Assembly: GCA_012515515.1 (NCBI GenBank)
Contig: JAAYYE010000012.1
Coordinates: forward strand, 62,001 to 126,000
Direction: 5' to 3'
Origin: Minisyncoccota bacterium
GTDB taxonomy: Bacteria > Patescibacteria > Microgenomatia > UBA1400 > PJMF01
Length of the DNA: 64,000 nt
Shown here: positions 8,205-16,399 of the stretch, piece by piece
Layout of the letters: each line of letters begins with the position of its first letter
Position numbering within the stretch: position 1 is the stretch's first letter
Notes under the pieces: generated by a model
Told to the model about the DNA's origin: nothing
Seen by the model: only the letters and a program-made list of their open reading frames with translations
Databases searched by the model: none
Translations under genes and position numbers: made by a program

Positions 8205-8927
8205 ATGAGTAAGTCTTCTTATTTCTTTCAAATTGCTATTGATGGACCAGTGGCTGCTGGCAAAGGAACAGCTTCTCGACTATTAGCCGAAAAAATTAAT
8301 TTTTTGTATGTTGATACTGGAGCGATGTATCGCGCTGCTGCTCTCTTAGCAATAGAAAATCATGTAGATTTTAGTCAAGAAGATAAAATTGTTGATTTGA
8401 TTGCTAAAAGCGATTTGGAGATGCGCAATCCCGAGGGGAATAAAGAAATGGACGGCCGATTAACGACCTTAATTTTGAATGGCAAAGACGTCTCTTGGGC
8501 AATTCGTACTACTCAATGTAGTGATGGTGCTTCAAAAGTGGCTACCTTAGCCAAGGTGAGACAGATTTTAGTGGAAAAACAAAAGAAAATTGCCGAAACG
8601 ACCAATGTGGTTATGGAAGGACGCGATATTACTTTTAAGGTTTTGCCAGAAGCAGATTTGAAAATATTCTTAACGGCTGATTTAACAATTAGAGCTCAAC
8701 GTCGCCATTTACAGTACTTGACCAAAGGCGTTGATAAAACTCTAGAAGAAGTAATTGCCGAGGTTCAAGAACGAGATGAAAGAGATATGAATCGGCAAAT
8801 TGATCCCCTCCACGCTACAGCTGACTCTTGGATTCTAGACTCTAGTCAATTAAATATTGAGGAGGTAGTCGCTTTAATTGCTGATAAAGTTGAGGTAATG
8901 ATTAAAGAAAAAGCAAAGCATTCATGA
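8205..8927 (+). CDS. cmk: (d)CMP kinase
   Basis: The 240-residue cytidylate kinase phosphorylates CMP and dCMP with ATP. Seen: P-loop DGPVAAGKGTASR near residue 14, VDTGAMYRAAAL, the IRTTQCSDGASKVA region, VMEGRDITFKVLPEADLKIFL and RDERDMNR near the C-terminus, all family signatures. It is slightly longer than the common 225 residues. Its stop overlaps the next start by 4 nt (ATGA), so the small membrane gene downstream is translationally coupled. Confidence 0.96.
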   Translation: MSKSSYFFQIAIDGPVAAGKGTASRLLAEKINFLYVDTGAMYRAAALLAIENHVDFSQEDKIVDLIAKSDLEMRNPEGNKEMDGRLTTLILNGKDVSWAIRTTQCSDGASKVATLAKVRQILVEKQKKIAETTNVVMEGRDITFKVLPEADLKIFLTADLTIRAQRRHLQYLTKGVDKTLEEVIAEVQERDERDMNRQIDPLHATADSWILDSSQLNIEEVVALIADKVEVMIKEKAKHS

Positions 8928-9124
8928 AAAAGAATCAGAGCGACGAGCAGCTAGCCTTTAAGCTGCAAAAGGATACCGAAAAAATTGAAAAAGATTATCA
9001 AGCCAAACGTCGTCGACAAAAAAAAGAAAAAAAAGAAAAAGAAGAACTAAGTCAGCAATGGCTGGCTCCAGTCCTATTGTTTGTCAGCATAATAATTGGC
9101 TATTTGCTCTACACTTTTTTTTAA
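8924..9124 (+). CDS. Small tail-anchored membrane protein
   Basis: This is a 66-residue protein of unknown function. A charged, Lys/Glu-rich helical segment (residues 1-45, with RRRQKKEKKEKEE) is followed by one membrane helix at the C-terminus (about 47-65: APVLLFVSIIIGYLLYTFF). It is coupled to cmk by a 4-nt ATGA overlap and ends 15 nt from the convergent penicillin-binding protein gene, with only an AT-rich near-palindrome between them. Confidence 0.75.
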   Translation: MKKNQSDEQLAFKLQKDTEKIEKDYQAKRRRQKKEKKEKEELSQQWLAPVLLFVSIIIGYLLYTFF

Positions 9125-9138
9125 ATTAATTTTTTTAA

Positions 9139-11694
9139 TTAAAAAATTTGCCCACCCTGAAACTGAGCTGCCTCAATTGTTTTTTGTTCATTTGCCGCGG
9201 CTAAATCAATAAAATATTGATCGCTGCAAGCTTGCAGTGGTTCAGTACCCGCTACAAAAATTTCTTCTACTACTTTAGGGCAAGCGCTACAAGGTAAAGT
9301 CCCCGTTGTGGCACAAATTTTAACTTTTTTAAGATTGCTGGGCATCGCGAAGCGATGAGGATTTTGCTTATCAAGAAGTAAGAGAAAAATTTTATTCCAA
9401 ATTGGCGATGCCCCGGTAATTCCAGAAGCCACATAGCTCATGGGCGTGTTGTCATTGTTGCCTACCCAAGTCGCAACCAAGCGATCCGTAGTATAACCAA
9501 TTGTCCAGTTGTCCTTCATGCTGTTGGTGGTGCCTGTTTTAACCGCGACTTCTTGATTGGGAATATTTAACACCGAGTGCAAACCAAAAGCGCTAGCTCG
9601 AGCTTGATTATCAGACAAAATATCAGAGATTGTATAAGCCACGCTGGGGCTTAATTTTAAGGAAGTGTAACAATTAGTTGTAGAAATAGCACAATTATTA
9701 GAATACAAAGTCTGACCGCCGGCATCTCTAATTTCTAAAAAAGGATTAGCTTCAACTGGATAACCTAAATTGGCAAAAGTGCTAAAGACTTCAACCATGT
9801 CGATCATTAATACCTCGCCCGCTCCCAGGGTTAAAGATAAACCAAAACGACTAGGATCGGTCCAGGTGCTGATACCTAACTCTCGGCCTTCATTAATTAA
9901 ATTTTGCACACCTAGCTCGGCTAACAATTTGACTGCTGGCACATTGTAAGAAGAAGCCAAGGCTTCTCTTAAAGTAATTTTGCCGCGAAATTTTCCGTCA
10001 TAGTTGCGTGGCGTGTAGGGACGACTGCCAACTATTTGGTAAGTAATGCTGCTGTCCTCAATTAAATCACTTGGTTTTTTACCCTGCTCAAAAGCTAAGG
10101 CATAAGTTAAAGGTTTAATGGATGATCCTGGTTGGCGTGGTCGAAGGGTCACATTAACTTGACCATCGTGAGCAAAATCGAAATAGTTCACTCCACCGAT
10201 CATCGCTAAAATTTCACCTGTCTTGGGATTGGTAACCAGGGCTGCTCCATTGCTAATGTGTAAATTCCCCAAAAGATTAATTTCTTCACTGACTATCTTT
10301 TGCACCTCTTCTTGTAAAGTTAAATCCAAGGTGGTTCTGACTTCTAAACCGCCTTTTGCCACCAAATCTTCTCCATACATTTCAGCCAATAATTTTTTAA
10401 CATACATCACAAAATGCGGTGCTTTAATATCAATCACATCCTCGCTAAACTGCAGTTTTTCTACTCTAGCTTCGTCTGCTTGTTCTTGACTAATATAGCC
10501 ATCTTCAACCATTCTCCTTAAAACGTCTGCTTGTCTAGCTTTGGCTATTTCTGGATTGGGCCCATAGGGCGAATAAGTACTAGGAGCTTGTGGAAGGCCA
10601 GCCAACAAGGCACTCTCAGCTAAACTTAAATCTTTAGCTCTTTTGTTAAAATAGCGCCAAGAAGCTTCCTCAATGCCATATGTAGAACCGCCATAAGGCA
10701 CTGTGTTTAAATACATTTCCAGAATTTCATCTTTTTCGTAGGCTCCTTCTACTACTAAAGACAATAACAATTCTCTTAGTTTTCTTTGCAAGGTTCGTTC
10801 ATTGCTCAGCAAACGGCTTTTAACTAATTGTTGGGTGATGGTCGATCCACCCTGCACTTTATCACTAGTGACATTTGTAAATAGAGCCCGCAAAATGCCT
10901 ACAGGTGAAAAACCAAAATGTTGATAAAAATTTTTATCCTCGATAGCAATCGTGGCATTAATTAAATGTTCAGAAACAGATTTTAGAGGAACCAAAGTCC
11001 TGTTTTCATCCTCGTAAATTCGATAAAGCATTTGTCCATTACGATCTAAAATTCGCGTCGTGAGATTTTGCTGCTGAGTACTTAGATCAGTGGCAGAGGG
11101 CAAATCTTTAAAAACAAAATCATAAACTCCATAGCTAAATAATAAAAAAAGTAGAGAAAAAATAATTGAAGCAAATAAAGAAAAGTTAATACGCCAGCGT
11201 TTAACTTTTTTTAGACCAGTTTGAAAATAAGCAATTTCTTTTTTTTGAAAAAGGATTTTTCTTAAACTAGTTAAGTAATTTTTTTTGAAAAATGAAAAAC
11301 GAGTCTTCTTTTTTCTTGGTCGACCCACTCTTTTTTTTAGACCGCAAAATCTTAGAAATTTCTGCCAACGAGCTTGATGCTTTTTAAGAAATTGTTTTCG
11401 AGATTTAGCATTCTTGTTTTTTCGCTGTTGCCAAAAACGTTTAAATTTAACAGTTTTGGCTAATTTTGGTCGGCCAGGACTCTGTTTAATTCCAGTTTTT
11501 TTAGCCAAAATTAAAAAGCCTGCTTTTATTTTTTTTGCGTTTTTTTTAATTTTTTTCTGCTTTTCTTTAATTTTGTCCAGAATAAATCTATAACACTTCA
11601 CATGAAAAGCCAATTGTGGTCGGCCACGTTTTCTTTTTTTTTGCTCTAAGCGATATTTTTTTTGCTTTTCTTGAGAATTTTTCCTGACTGCCAT
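9139..11694 (-). CDS. Class A penicillin-binding protein with GRP-repeat cytoplasmic tail
   Basis: This 851-residue bifunctional peptidoglycan synthase has a GT51 glycosyltransferase domain (IEDKNFYQHFGF, catalytic Glu252) and a transpeptidase domain (SxxK at S524-K527, SYN, KTGTT). A single membrane helix spans about 169-193. Before it lies an unusual, very basic 165-residue cytoplasmic tail with three GRP motifs at residues 24-26, 74-76 and 124-126, a 50-residue period, resembling AT-hooks. The C-terminus has clustered cysteines (PCSACP). An ATG 12 nt further upstream overlaps the -10 hexamer, so the start at 11694 is preferred. A paralogue lies at 16967-19381. Confidence 0.95.
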   Translation of the reverse strand: MAVRKNSQEKQKKYRLEQKKRKRGRPQLAFHVKCYRFILDKIKEKQKKIKKNAKKIKAGFLILAKKTGIKQSPGRPKLAKTVKFKRFWQQRKNKNAKSRKQFLKKHQARWQKFLRFCGLKKRVGRPRKKKTRFSFFKKNYLTSLRKILFQKKEIAYFQTGLKKVKRWRINFSLFASIIFSLLFLLFSYGVYDFVFKDLPSATDLSTQQQNLTTRILDRNGQMLYRIYEDENRTLVPLKSVSEHLINATIAIEDKNFYQHFGFSPVGILRALFTNVTSDKVQGGSTITQQLVKSRLLSNERTLQRKLRELLLSLVVEGAYEKDEILEMYLNTVPYGGSTYGIEEASWRYFNKRAKDLSLAESALLAGLPQAPSTYSPYGPNPEIAKARQADVLRRMVEDGYISQEQADEARVEKLQFSEDVIDIKAPHFVMYVKKLLAEMYGEDLVAKGGLEVRTTLDLTLQEEVQKIVSEEINLLGNLHISNGAALVTNPKTGEILAMIGGVNYFDFAHDGQVNVTLRPRQPGSSIKPLTYALAFEQGKKPSDLIEDSSITYQIVGSRPYTPRNYDGKFRGKITLREALASSYNVPAVKLLAELGVQNLINEGRELGISTWTDPSRFGLSLTLGAGEVLMIDMVEVFSTFANLGYPVEANPFLEIRDAGGQTLYSNNCAISTTNCYTSLKLSPSVAYTISDILSDNQARASAFGLHSVLNIPNQEVAVKTGTTNSMKDNWTIGYTTDRLVATWVGNNDNTPMSYVASGITGASPIWNKIFLLLLDKQNPHRFAMPSNLKKVKICATTGTLPCSACPKVVEEIFVAGTEPLQACSDQYFIDLAAANEQKTIEAAQFQGGQIF

Positions 11695-11704
11695 GCTAAA
11701 AAGC

Positions 11705-11710
11705 ATTTTA
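11705..11710 (-). promoter_or_regulatory. -10 element that decides the PBP start
   Basis: TAAAAT on the minus strand ends 10 nt before the ATG at 11694. It shares bases with the upstream in-frame ATG at 11706, so a transcript made from it cannot contain that codon. The resulting leader would be only 2-4 nt. No good -35 is visible. Confidence 0.5.
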
Positions 11711-11734
11711 ACATATCAAGAAGAAAAAAAGCGT

Positions 11735-13912
11735 CTAAATAGGACAAGCGCCAGACTCACATTTCATATGCTCCATGCTAATATCTTCTAGCAAAGCATT
11801 TTGATCTTCCTGGCTAATCTCATTGATTACTTCCATAAATTGACTAATAGTGACTGCTTCTTCCGGCTGATATTCATAAGCAGTAATATCAATTTTTGGC
11901 ATCACACTACAGGTTTTAATGTGTGGTTGATATTTACGAATCATATTAGAAAATTTACGGTAAGAAACCTTTTCAGGATCATATTTAAGGGTATAAGAAA
12001 TTTGGTTGCCTTTATCTTCGCTCAGTGGTTTCCCTGCTTCGTCCACGCCGCGAATCCAATATTTTTCGAGTAGCATTAGCCATTGATATTGCTCTTCTGG
12101 CGTAGCTTCACTGGCAGTGACTAGCTTGCCATTCATGCCCAAGCGACAAATTTCTGGTTGGGTTGGAAAACCGACAGCCGTCGTACCCTGATAACTTTTG
12201 AGTTCTTTAATTGGGTAACCTAATTTTTTATATTTTTTTACCAAGGGATCATCATCTCTAAATTGCACCCAACGAATATATTCGCGCATGGCTGGCAAAT
12301 GAGCTCCTTCTGACAAAGCAAATAATTTTGAAGTCGTGCCAGCGGGCTTAATGGTCGTATTGGTATGAGGAGTGACTACGCCCAAAAGTTTGGCATATTT
12401 TTCAGCTTCATCTTCGACAGCCCGCTTAAAACGAGCAATAGTTAACCAAAAATCTTGGCTTTTTTCCTCATCTATTAAATCGTGAAAAGCATAGCCAAAA
12501 GCGTTCCAAGCGTATTCATGTAGTCCAGTCATCCCGACACCAATGCGATTGGTTCTTTGAACCTCTCTGGTATACAAACTATCCATATAAGTATTAACCC
12601 TAATCAGCGCTCGAGTTGCAACGCGAAAGGCTTCTTCAGCGCTATCGGCATCAGGAGCAAAATAAGGCACCACGTCAGCAATCACACAATAACCTCCCAA
12701 CATATTCAGTGTAATTTCACCACAAGGATTGGGAATTTGAGTGTAATATTTGGCACTGGCATATTTAGCCACTTCAGCCAACATTTTGAGAGTTTGTTTC
12801 ATCGGCTGGAACTTTTTACTACTAGCATATTTCCCATCTAAATAACCATCAAAGCCTTCGTCATTTTGCACCAGACTATGCTGGTTAACAAAACCAGGCT
12901 CTCCCGTTCGATCAAAATAGGCAGAACGCATCACCGCATCTAAGACTTTTTGTGAATGCTTACTATTCTGCTTCCAAAATTTATCGTCAACAGCCACACT
13001 ATTATTAGCAGACCACAAAAAACCACCTTTTTTAATACTGATAAAATCAAAAATATCTGGATCAGTCCAAGTTTTAACTGAAATTCTAGCTGCTCGTCTA
13101 GCCCCTCCCACTAAGACACATTCGGACAAATAATGATCAACATACATGCTTTGTTTCCAGGGCTTAAGACCTGCTCCCTTGACTGTGGCCACACGCTGAA
13201 TCGCTTTAATTAAGGGCCTGGGTCCAGAAGCCGGTCGACCCTGCATCCCACCAATCGGCGAACCCTTGGCTCTCACCTTGGAAAAATCTAAGATTAGGAG
13301 CTCATCTTTATATTTTTTCTCAAAAGTCATTACCTCAATTTTTTCTATTGCTTGAGCCCAACCTTCACGGGTATCTGGCACTTCAAACCAATGAGCCTTA
13401 CGATATTTATGTCGAGCCTCTTTCACACTCTCATCTTCGCCCCAAGCAAAATCAGGATGCTGATCACTCAAAACACAACGAATAAGTGGCATATAATCCC
13501 AATCAACCACCATCAGCGCATCATCATAAGCGCGACCCACTCCAGAACCATTCAACAATAAATAAAATAATAAAAAGCTTGAAGAAGCGGTGCTACAGTT
13601 TGTAAACACCTCCATATTTCTGCTGGGTTGTTCTGCATCCCCATGTTGTAGGTGCCGCCCGCTTAAAAGCAAAGAAGCATTAGATAAATGCTTTTTTAAT
13701 AATCGATATTCTTGCTGTTGATGTTTTGCCCATTTTTCTTCCTGTGGCAATAATGAGGAATTACCAATAGCAACCCTTTTTGCCACATCTTGCCAAGATT
13801 CTAGCTCGCCATTGGCTTTGGTCCTTAAAATAGTGCGTTTAGCTACTGCTTCACCTAAGCCTTTGGCCAATTGGCGGTTTTGAAATTGCATTTTTTTTCT
13901 ATAGGCAGTCAT
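11735..13912 (-). CDS. nrdJ: B12-dependent ribonucleoside-triphosphate reductase (class II, monomeric type)
   Basis: The 725-residue enzyme reduces ribonucleoside triphosphates to deoxy forms with adenosylcobalamin as radical source. It matches the Lactobacillus RTPR type: FTNCST (Cys106), NPCGE (Cys397), the paired cysteine in GGYC (Cys409), CVLVGGARRAARIS, TTIKPAGTTSKL, and a C-terminal CESGAC that shuttles electrons from thioredoxin. It lies 11 nt after nrdR on the same strand, so both are read from the promoter with NrdR boxes at 14419-14465. It implies a need for cobalamin; no B12 synthesis or uptake gene is in the window. Confidence 0.97.
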   Translation of the reverse strand: MTAYRKKMQFQNRQLAKGLGEAVAKRTILRTKANGELESWQDVAKRVAIGNSSLLPQEEKWAKHQQQEYRLLKKHLSNASLLLSGRHLQHGDAEQPSRNMEVFTNCSTASSSFLLFYLLLNGSGVGRAYDDALMVVDWDYMPLIRCVLSDQHPDFAWGEDESVKEARHKYRKAHWFEVPDTREGWAQAIEKIEVMTFEKKYKDELLILDFSKVRAKGSPIGGMQGRPASGPRPLIKAIQRVATVKGAGLKPWKQSMYVDHYLSECVLVGGARRAARISVKTWTDPDIFDFISIKKGGFLWSANNSVAVDDKFWKQNSKHSQKVLDAVMRSAYFDRTGEPGFVNQHSLVQNDEGFDGYLDGKYASSKKFQPMKQTLKMLAEVAKYASAKYYTQIPNPCGEITLNMLGGYCVIADVVPYFAPDADSAEEAFRVATRALIRVNTYMDSLYTREVQRTNRIGVGMTGLHEYAWNAFGYAFHDLIDEEKSQDFWLTIARFKRAVEDEAEKYAKLLGVVTPHTNTTIKPAGTTSKLFALSEGAHLPAMREYIRWVQFRDDDPLVKKYKKLGYPIKELKSYQGTTAVGFPTQPEICRLGMNGKLVTASEATPEEQYQWLMLLEKYWIRGVDEAGKPLSEDKGNQISYTLKYDPEKVSYRKFSNMIRKYQPHIKTCSVMPKIDITAYEYQPEEAVTISQFMEVINEISQEDQNALLEDISMEHMKCESGACPI

Positions 13913-13923
13913 ATTTTTTCTTT

Positions 13924-14373
13924 CTATTCTTTGATTTTGGCAATCTCTTCTTCAAAATCAGCTAGATCGCCAAAATCTCGATAAACACTAGCAAATAATA
14001 AATAAGAAAGAGGGTCTAATTTTTTTAAGCGGTTTAAGACTAAATTACCAATTTCCCAACTCTTTATTTCTTGAACATTTTTTTGTCGAAGCTTAGCCTC
14101 CACTTCTTCAATGAGTAGTTCAATTTGTAACATGGTAATTGGTCTTTTCCAGGTTGCTTTCAACAAACCACGCTTAATTTTTTCTCGATCAAAATTTTCC
14201 CGAGAACCATCCTTCTTGATTACTTTCAAATCTACACCCTCAACTCTCTCATAGGTTGTGAAACGCTGCTCACAATCTTGGCAAATTCTTCGTCTTCTAA
14301 TTGACTCCCCGTTATCAGCTTCCCGTGAATCAATTACTTCGGTGTTTTTGCTTTTACAAAATGGACAATACAT
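13924..14373 (-). CDS. nrdR: Transcriptional repressor NrdR
   Basis: The 149-residue nucleotide-sensing repressor of ribonucleotide reductase genes has an N-terminal zinc ribbon (CPFC near the start and CQDC near residue 33), the basic RRRRICQDCEQRFTTYERVE signature, and the ATP-cone domain (VIKKDGSRENFDREKI...). Upstream are two NrdR-box-like sites with centres 31 bp apart, so it probably regulates itself and nrdJ. TAAAAT lies 6 nt before the ATG, giving a possible second, leaderless promoter in addition to the TTGACA promoter further up. Confidence 0.97.
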   Translation of the reverse strand: MYCPFCKSKNTEVIDSREADNGESIRRRRICQDCEQRFTTYERVEGVDLKVIKKDGSRENFDREKIKRGLLKATWKRPITMLQIELLIEEVEAKLRQKNVQEIKSWEIGNLVLNRLKKLDPLSYLLFASVYRDFGDLADFEEEIAKIKE

Positions 14374-14418
14374 TTTTAGATTTTAATATGGTTATATCGC
14401 GCTATTTTTTAGCGAATT

Positions 14419-14465
14419 CTACAACATTTTGTGGTTTAAAAGTTTTTGACCACAAAATGTAGTAT
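14419..14465 (-). promoter_or_regulatory. Tandem NrdR boxes
   Basis: Two 16-bp sites at 14419-14434 and 14450-14465 match the NrdR box consensus (acaCwAtATaTwGtgt) at about 11 and 12 of 16 positions. They share an inverted 12-bp core (ACATTTTGTGGT and its complement). Starts are 31 bp apart with a 15-bp gap, the three-helical-turn spacing known for NrdR. They lie between the upstream promoter and the nrdR start. Confidence 0.75.
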
Positions 14466-14484
14466 TTTTAATAACTGGAATAAA

Positions 14485-14514
14485 AATATCTCACATTTGT
14501 GAGTATGCTGTCAA
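14485..14514 (-). promoter_or_regulatory. nrdR-nrdJ promoter with palindrome in the spacer
   Basis: On the minus strand a perfect TTGACA (14514-14509) is followed after 18 nt by GATATT (14490-14485). Nearly the whole spacer is a perfect 14-bp palindrome, CTCACAAATGTGAG (14503-14490). A palindrome between the -35 and -10 is a common operator position; the regulator is unknown. It could also be a weak hairpin ending the upstream operon, but no T-run follows. Confidence 0.6.
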
Positions 14515-14520
14515 TAGCAA

Positions 14521-15072
14521 TTACTGAAGTAACTGATCTCTCAGTAAAGTGGTTTCTTCATGCAATGACTTAAGCACTCGATTATCTGCATCAGTGAAAT
14601 AATTAAGATTTTCTTCGACAACTTCTTGATGCTCATCAAGGGCTTCCAAAACAAAAAAAACTAGCTGTTCAACTGCTGGGTCGTGGGTATTTTCATCATT
14701 TAAGCTTTTGACTTCTTGTAGAGCCTGGTTGTAATATTTTTGAGCCTTAGTAAAAGTGCTGAAAGCTAAAGCGGCCTCCTCCTTCTCTATTAAGCGACTG
14801 GCATAAAAAACCCGCCGCTTAGCATAAGCGACTAATAAATAAATCCGTCGCTCACGATCTGCCATAGATAAGCGCAGGCGATCAAAAAGCATGAGAACAG
14901 GATATAAAGAGTGGTCTGGCAATATCTCTTTTTGCACATAGAATTTTCTGCTTTTAAAGTTTGGTATATCAGTCATTTTTGACTGGGAAAAAACATTGAA
15001 AGAAGTTAACAAGATAAATAGTGATACAGAAATTGCTAAGACAAGTAAGAATGATTTAAAAAATTTAGACAT
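14521..15072 (-). CDS. Secreted or anchored DUF5667-like protein
   Basis: The 183-residue protein has an N-terminal signal/anchor helix (about residues 7-27) and a helical outer domain. The segment KEILPDHSLYPVLMLFDRLRLSMADRERR follows the DUF5667 pattern (LPDxPLYPLK...AERxRL), a family seen often in CPR and archaea, with unknown function. The rest is long helices rich in Glu and Lys. It is the last gene of the minus-strand operon that begins at 16903, 23 nt after the preceding membrane protein. Confidence 0.75.
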   Translation of the reverse strand: MSKFFKSFLLVLAISVSLFILLTSFNVFSQSKMTDIPNFKSRKFYVQKEILPDHSLYPVLMLFDRLRLSMADRERRIYLLVAYAKRRVFYASRLIEKEEAALAFSTFTKAQKYYNQALQEVKSLNDENTHDPAVEQLVFFVLEALDEHQEVVEENLNYFTDADNRVLKSLHEETTLLRDQLLQ

Positions 15073-15095
15073 AAATTTTACTAAGTAGACGATGA

Positions 15096-15779
15096 TTAAA
15101 AATGAACCAGCAAAATCATTCCCCAGATAGCCTGAGTCATTAATAAAGTATAAGCATTGCGCTGAACATAAAAGATTAAAGCTTGGCCAATAGCAAAAGC
15201 AAATAATAAAATAGCGTGGACATAGGCTGTTTCCAAACTAAAACGTAAAAATAAATTAGGCAGATGGAAGATTAAAAAGATTAAGGCAACCAAGATAATT
15301 TGTGCAACTAGAGGCCATTTCTTGTAACGATCTTCAATCACCAACATAACAAAACTGAAAAAGAATAGGCTTTCAAAAAATCCAGTTAAAGTCGCTAGAA
15401 AAAGCTCCCACCAAAAATCATCAGCTAAGTAAAAAGCTTGTGCTTGAATAGGCCCAGGATTGATGAAAGCTTTGGTAATGAGCAAGGCAAAACCCAATAT
15501 CCCGCCAATAATTAAGCCAAGTAATAAGCCTTTTTTTAATTTTTTGTAAGAGAAAGTGTCCATGGTGGCCGAAAAACCAGAAATGCTCAAATAAATTAAA
15601 ACTGGTAGTGCAAAAAAAATACTTTTTCCCACTAATTCATCAAAAAAAACAGAGAAAGACGATAGCGCTCGATATAAAACCCAAAGAATAAAAACAACAA
15701 GCAGCAAAGGCCAAAATAATCGATGTTTTTGCTTTTTATTTTGTTGGCGCTTGGTTGTGGTTCTTTTTTTTGATGGCAT
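15096..15779 (-). CDS. CPBP-like multi-pass membrane protein
   Basis: The 227-residue protein has a basic N-terminus (KKRTTTKRQQNKKQKHR) and about seven membrane helices. A Glu in GFFESLFFF and an FxxxH site in FLIFHLPN recall the CPBP (CAAX protease/bacteriocin-processing) family of intramembrane proteases, but the first motif lacks the paired EE, so activity is uncertain. The gene overlaps the end of the kinase-like gene upstream by 44 nt and has no other in-frame ATG near its start, so the overlap appears real. Confidence 0.65.
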   Translation of the reverse strand: MPSKKRTTTKRQQNKKQKHRLFWPLLLVVFILWVLYRALSSFSVFFDELVGKSIFFALPVLIYLSISGFSATMDTFSYKKLKKGLLLGLIIGGILGFALLITKAFINPGPIQAQAFYLADDFWWELFLATLTGFFESLFFFSFVMLVIEDRYKKWPLVAQIILVALIFLIFHLPNLFLRFSLETAYVHAILLFAFAIGQALIFYVQRNAYTLLMTQAIWGMILLVHF

Positions 15780-16398
15780 GCAGAGCTAGTTTTAAAGTTT
15801 CCTCTTGGTTGTGAGAATATGTATCGATAACTAAATCGTATATGTCTGGACGCCAAAAATCAAGCTCCGCGTTTGCAGCAACCCTTCCCGTCTCGACTAA
15901 CCAACTTTCCCATTCCTTTTTGTACATTCTTTGCCACTTAATTAAGTTGTCTTGATAGCGCGTTAAGGCATGATTTTTGGCTTCTTCAACACTGATTTTG
16001 TCGCGATTAACAATACGATCAATGCGTACCGCATCATCACTACAGACCATCAATATCTTTAAAGTTGTCGGGATATTTTGAGCCATAAAACCAGACAGCC
16101 AAGACTCAATAATCCAACCTTCTTCGCCGAGAAGTTTTTCTCTAATTCCCATATCGACCTGACGATCAAAATCATCGCTATAGACCACGGCACTGTGATG
16201 AACTTTTGATTTGGCATCAAACAAGCCTTTTTCATTGGCATAGGCACGCATGAACTCTCCTCCAGAAAAACCAGTAAAACCGGCGTATTTAAGCTCTTCA
16301 CTCAACATTTTGAGCAAAGTAGTTGAGCCACAACCAGGCAAACCAGAAATTGTGACATTTTTGTAGTAAATATTTTTTAAAGATTCTATTGAAGACAT
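15736..16398 (-). CDS. Cytidylate-kinase-like P-loop protein with altered Walker A
   Basis: The 220-residue protein resembles AAA/cytidylate kinase-like NMP kinases: P-loop GLPGCGSTT at residues 19-27, GGEFMRAYANEKGL, IIESWLSGF, then a lid-like RIDRIVNRDKIS. In the P-loop the Lys of GxxxxGK[ST] is Ser25, so ATP binding or catalysis may be altered or lost. The ATG at 16398 is chosen over one at 16425: it follows the upstream stop immediately (TAATATG) and has GAAAG upstream. It sits in an operon with a HEPN protein. It could be a nucleotide kinase, a regulator, or part of a toxin-antitoxin-like pair. Confidence 0.75.
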   Translation of the reverse strand: MSSIESLKNIYYKNVTISGLPGCGSTTLLKMLSEELKYAGFTGFSGGEFMRAYANEKGLFDAKSKVHHSAVVYSDDFDRQVDMGIREKLLGEEGWIIESWLSGFMAQNIPTTLKILMVCSDDAVRIDRIVNRDKISVEEAKNHALTRYQDNLIKWQRMYKKEWESWLVETGRVAANAELDFWRPDIYDLVIDTYSHNQEETLKLALHAIKKKNHNQAPTK

Positions 16399-16399
16399 A

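Noticed and set aside
9121..9150. AT-only near-palindrome between convergent genes
   Set aside because: It could be a weak bidirectional terminator, but the stem is A/T only and expected by chance in such DNA.
14397..14415. Small hairpin CGCTA-TTTTT-TAGCG near nrdR
   Set aside because: Only five base pairs, with no T-run in the right place; probably incidental.
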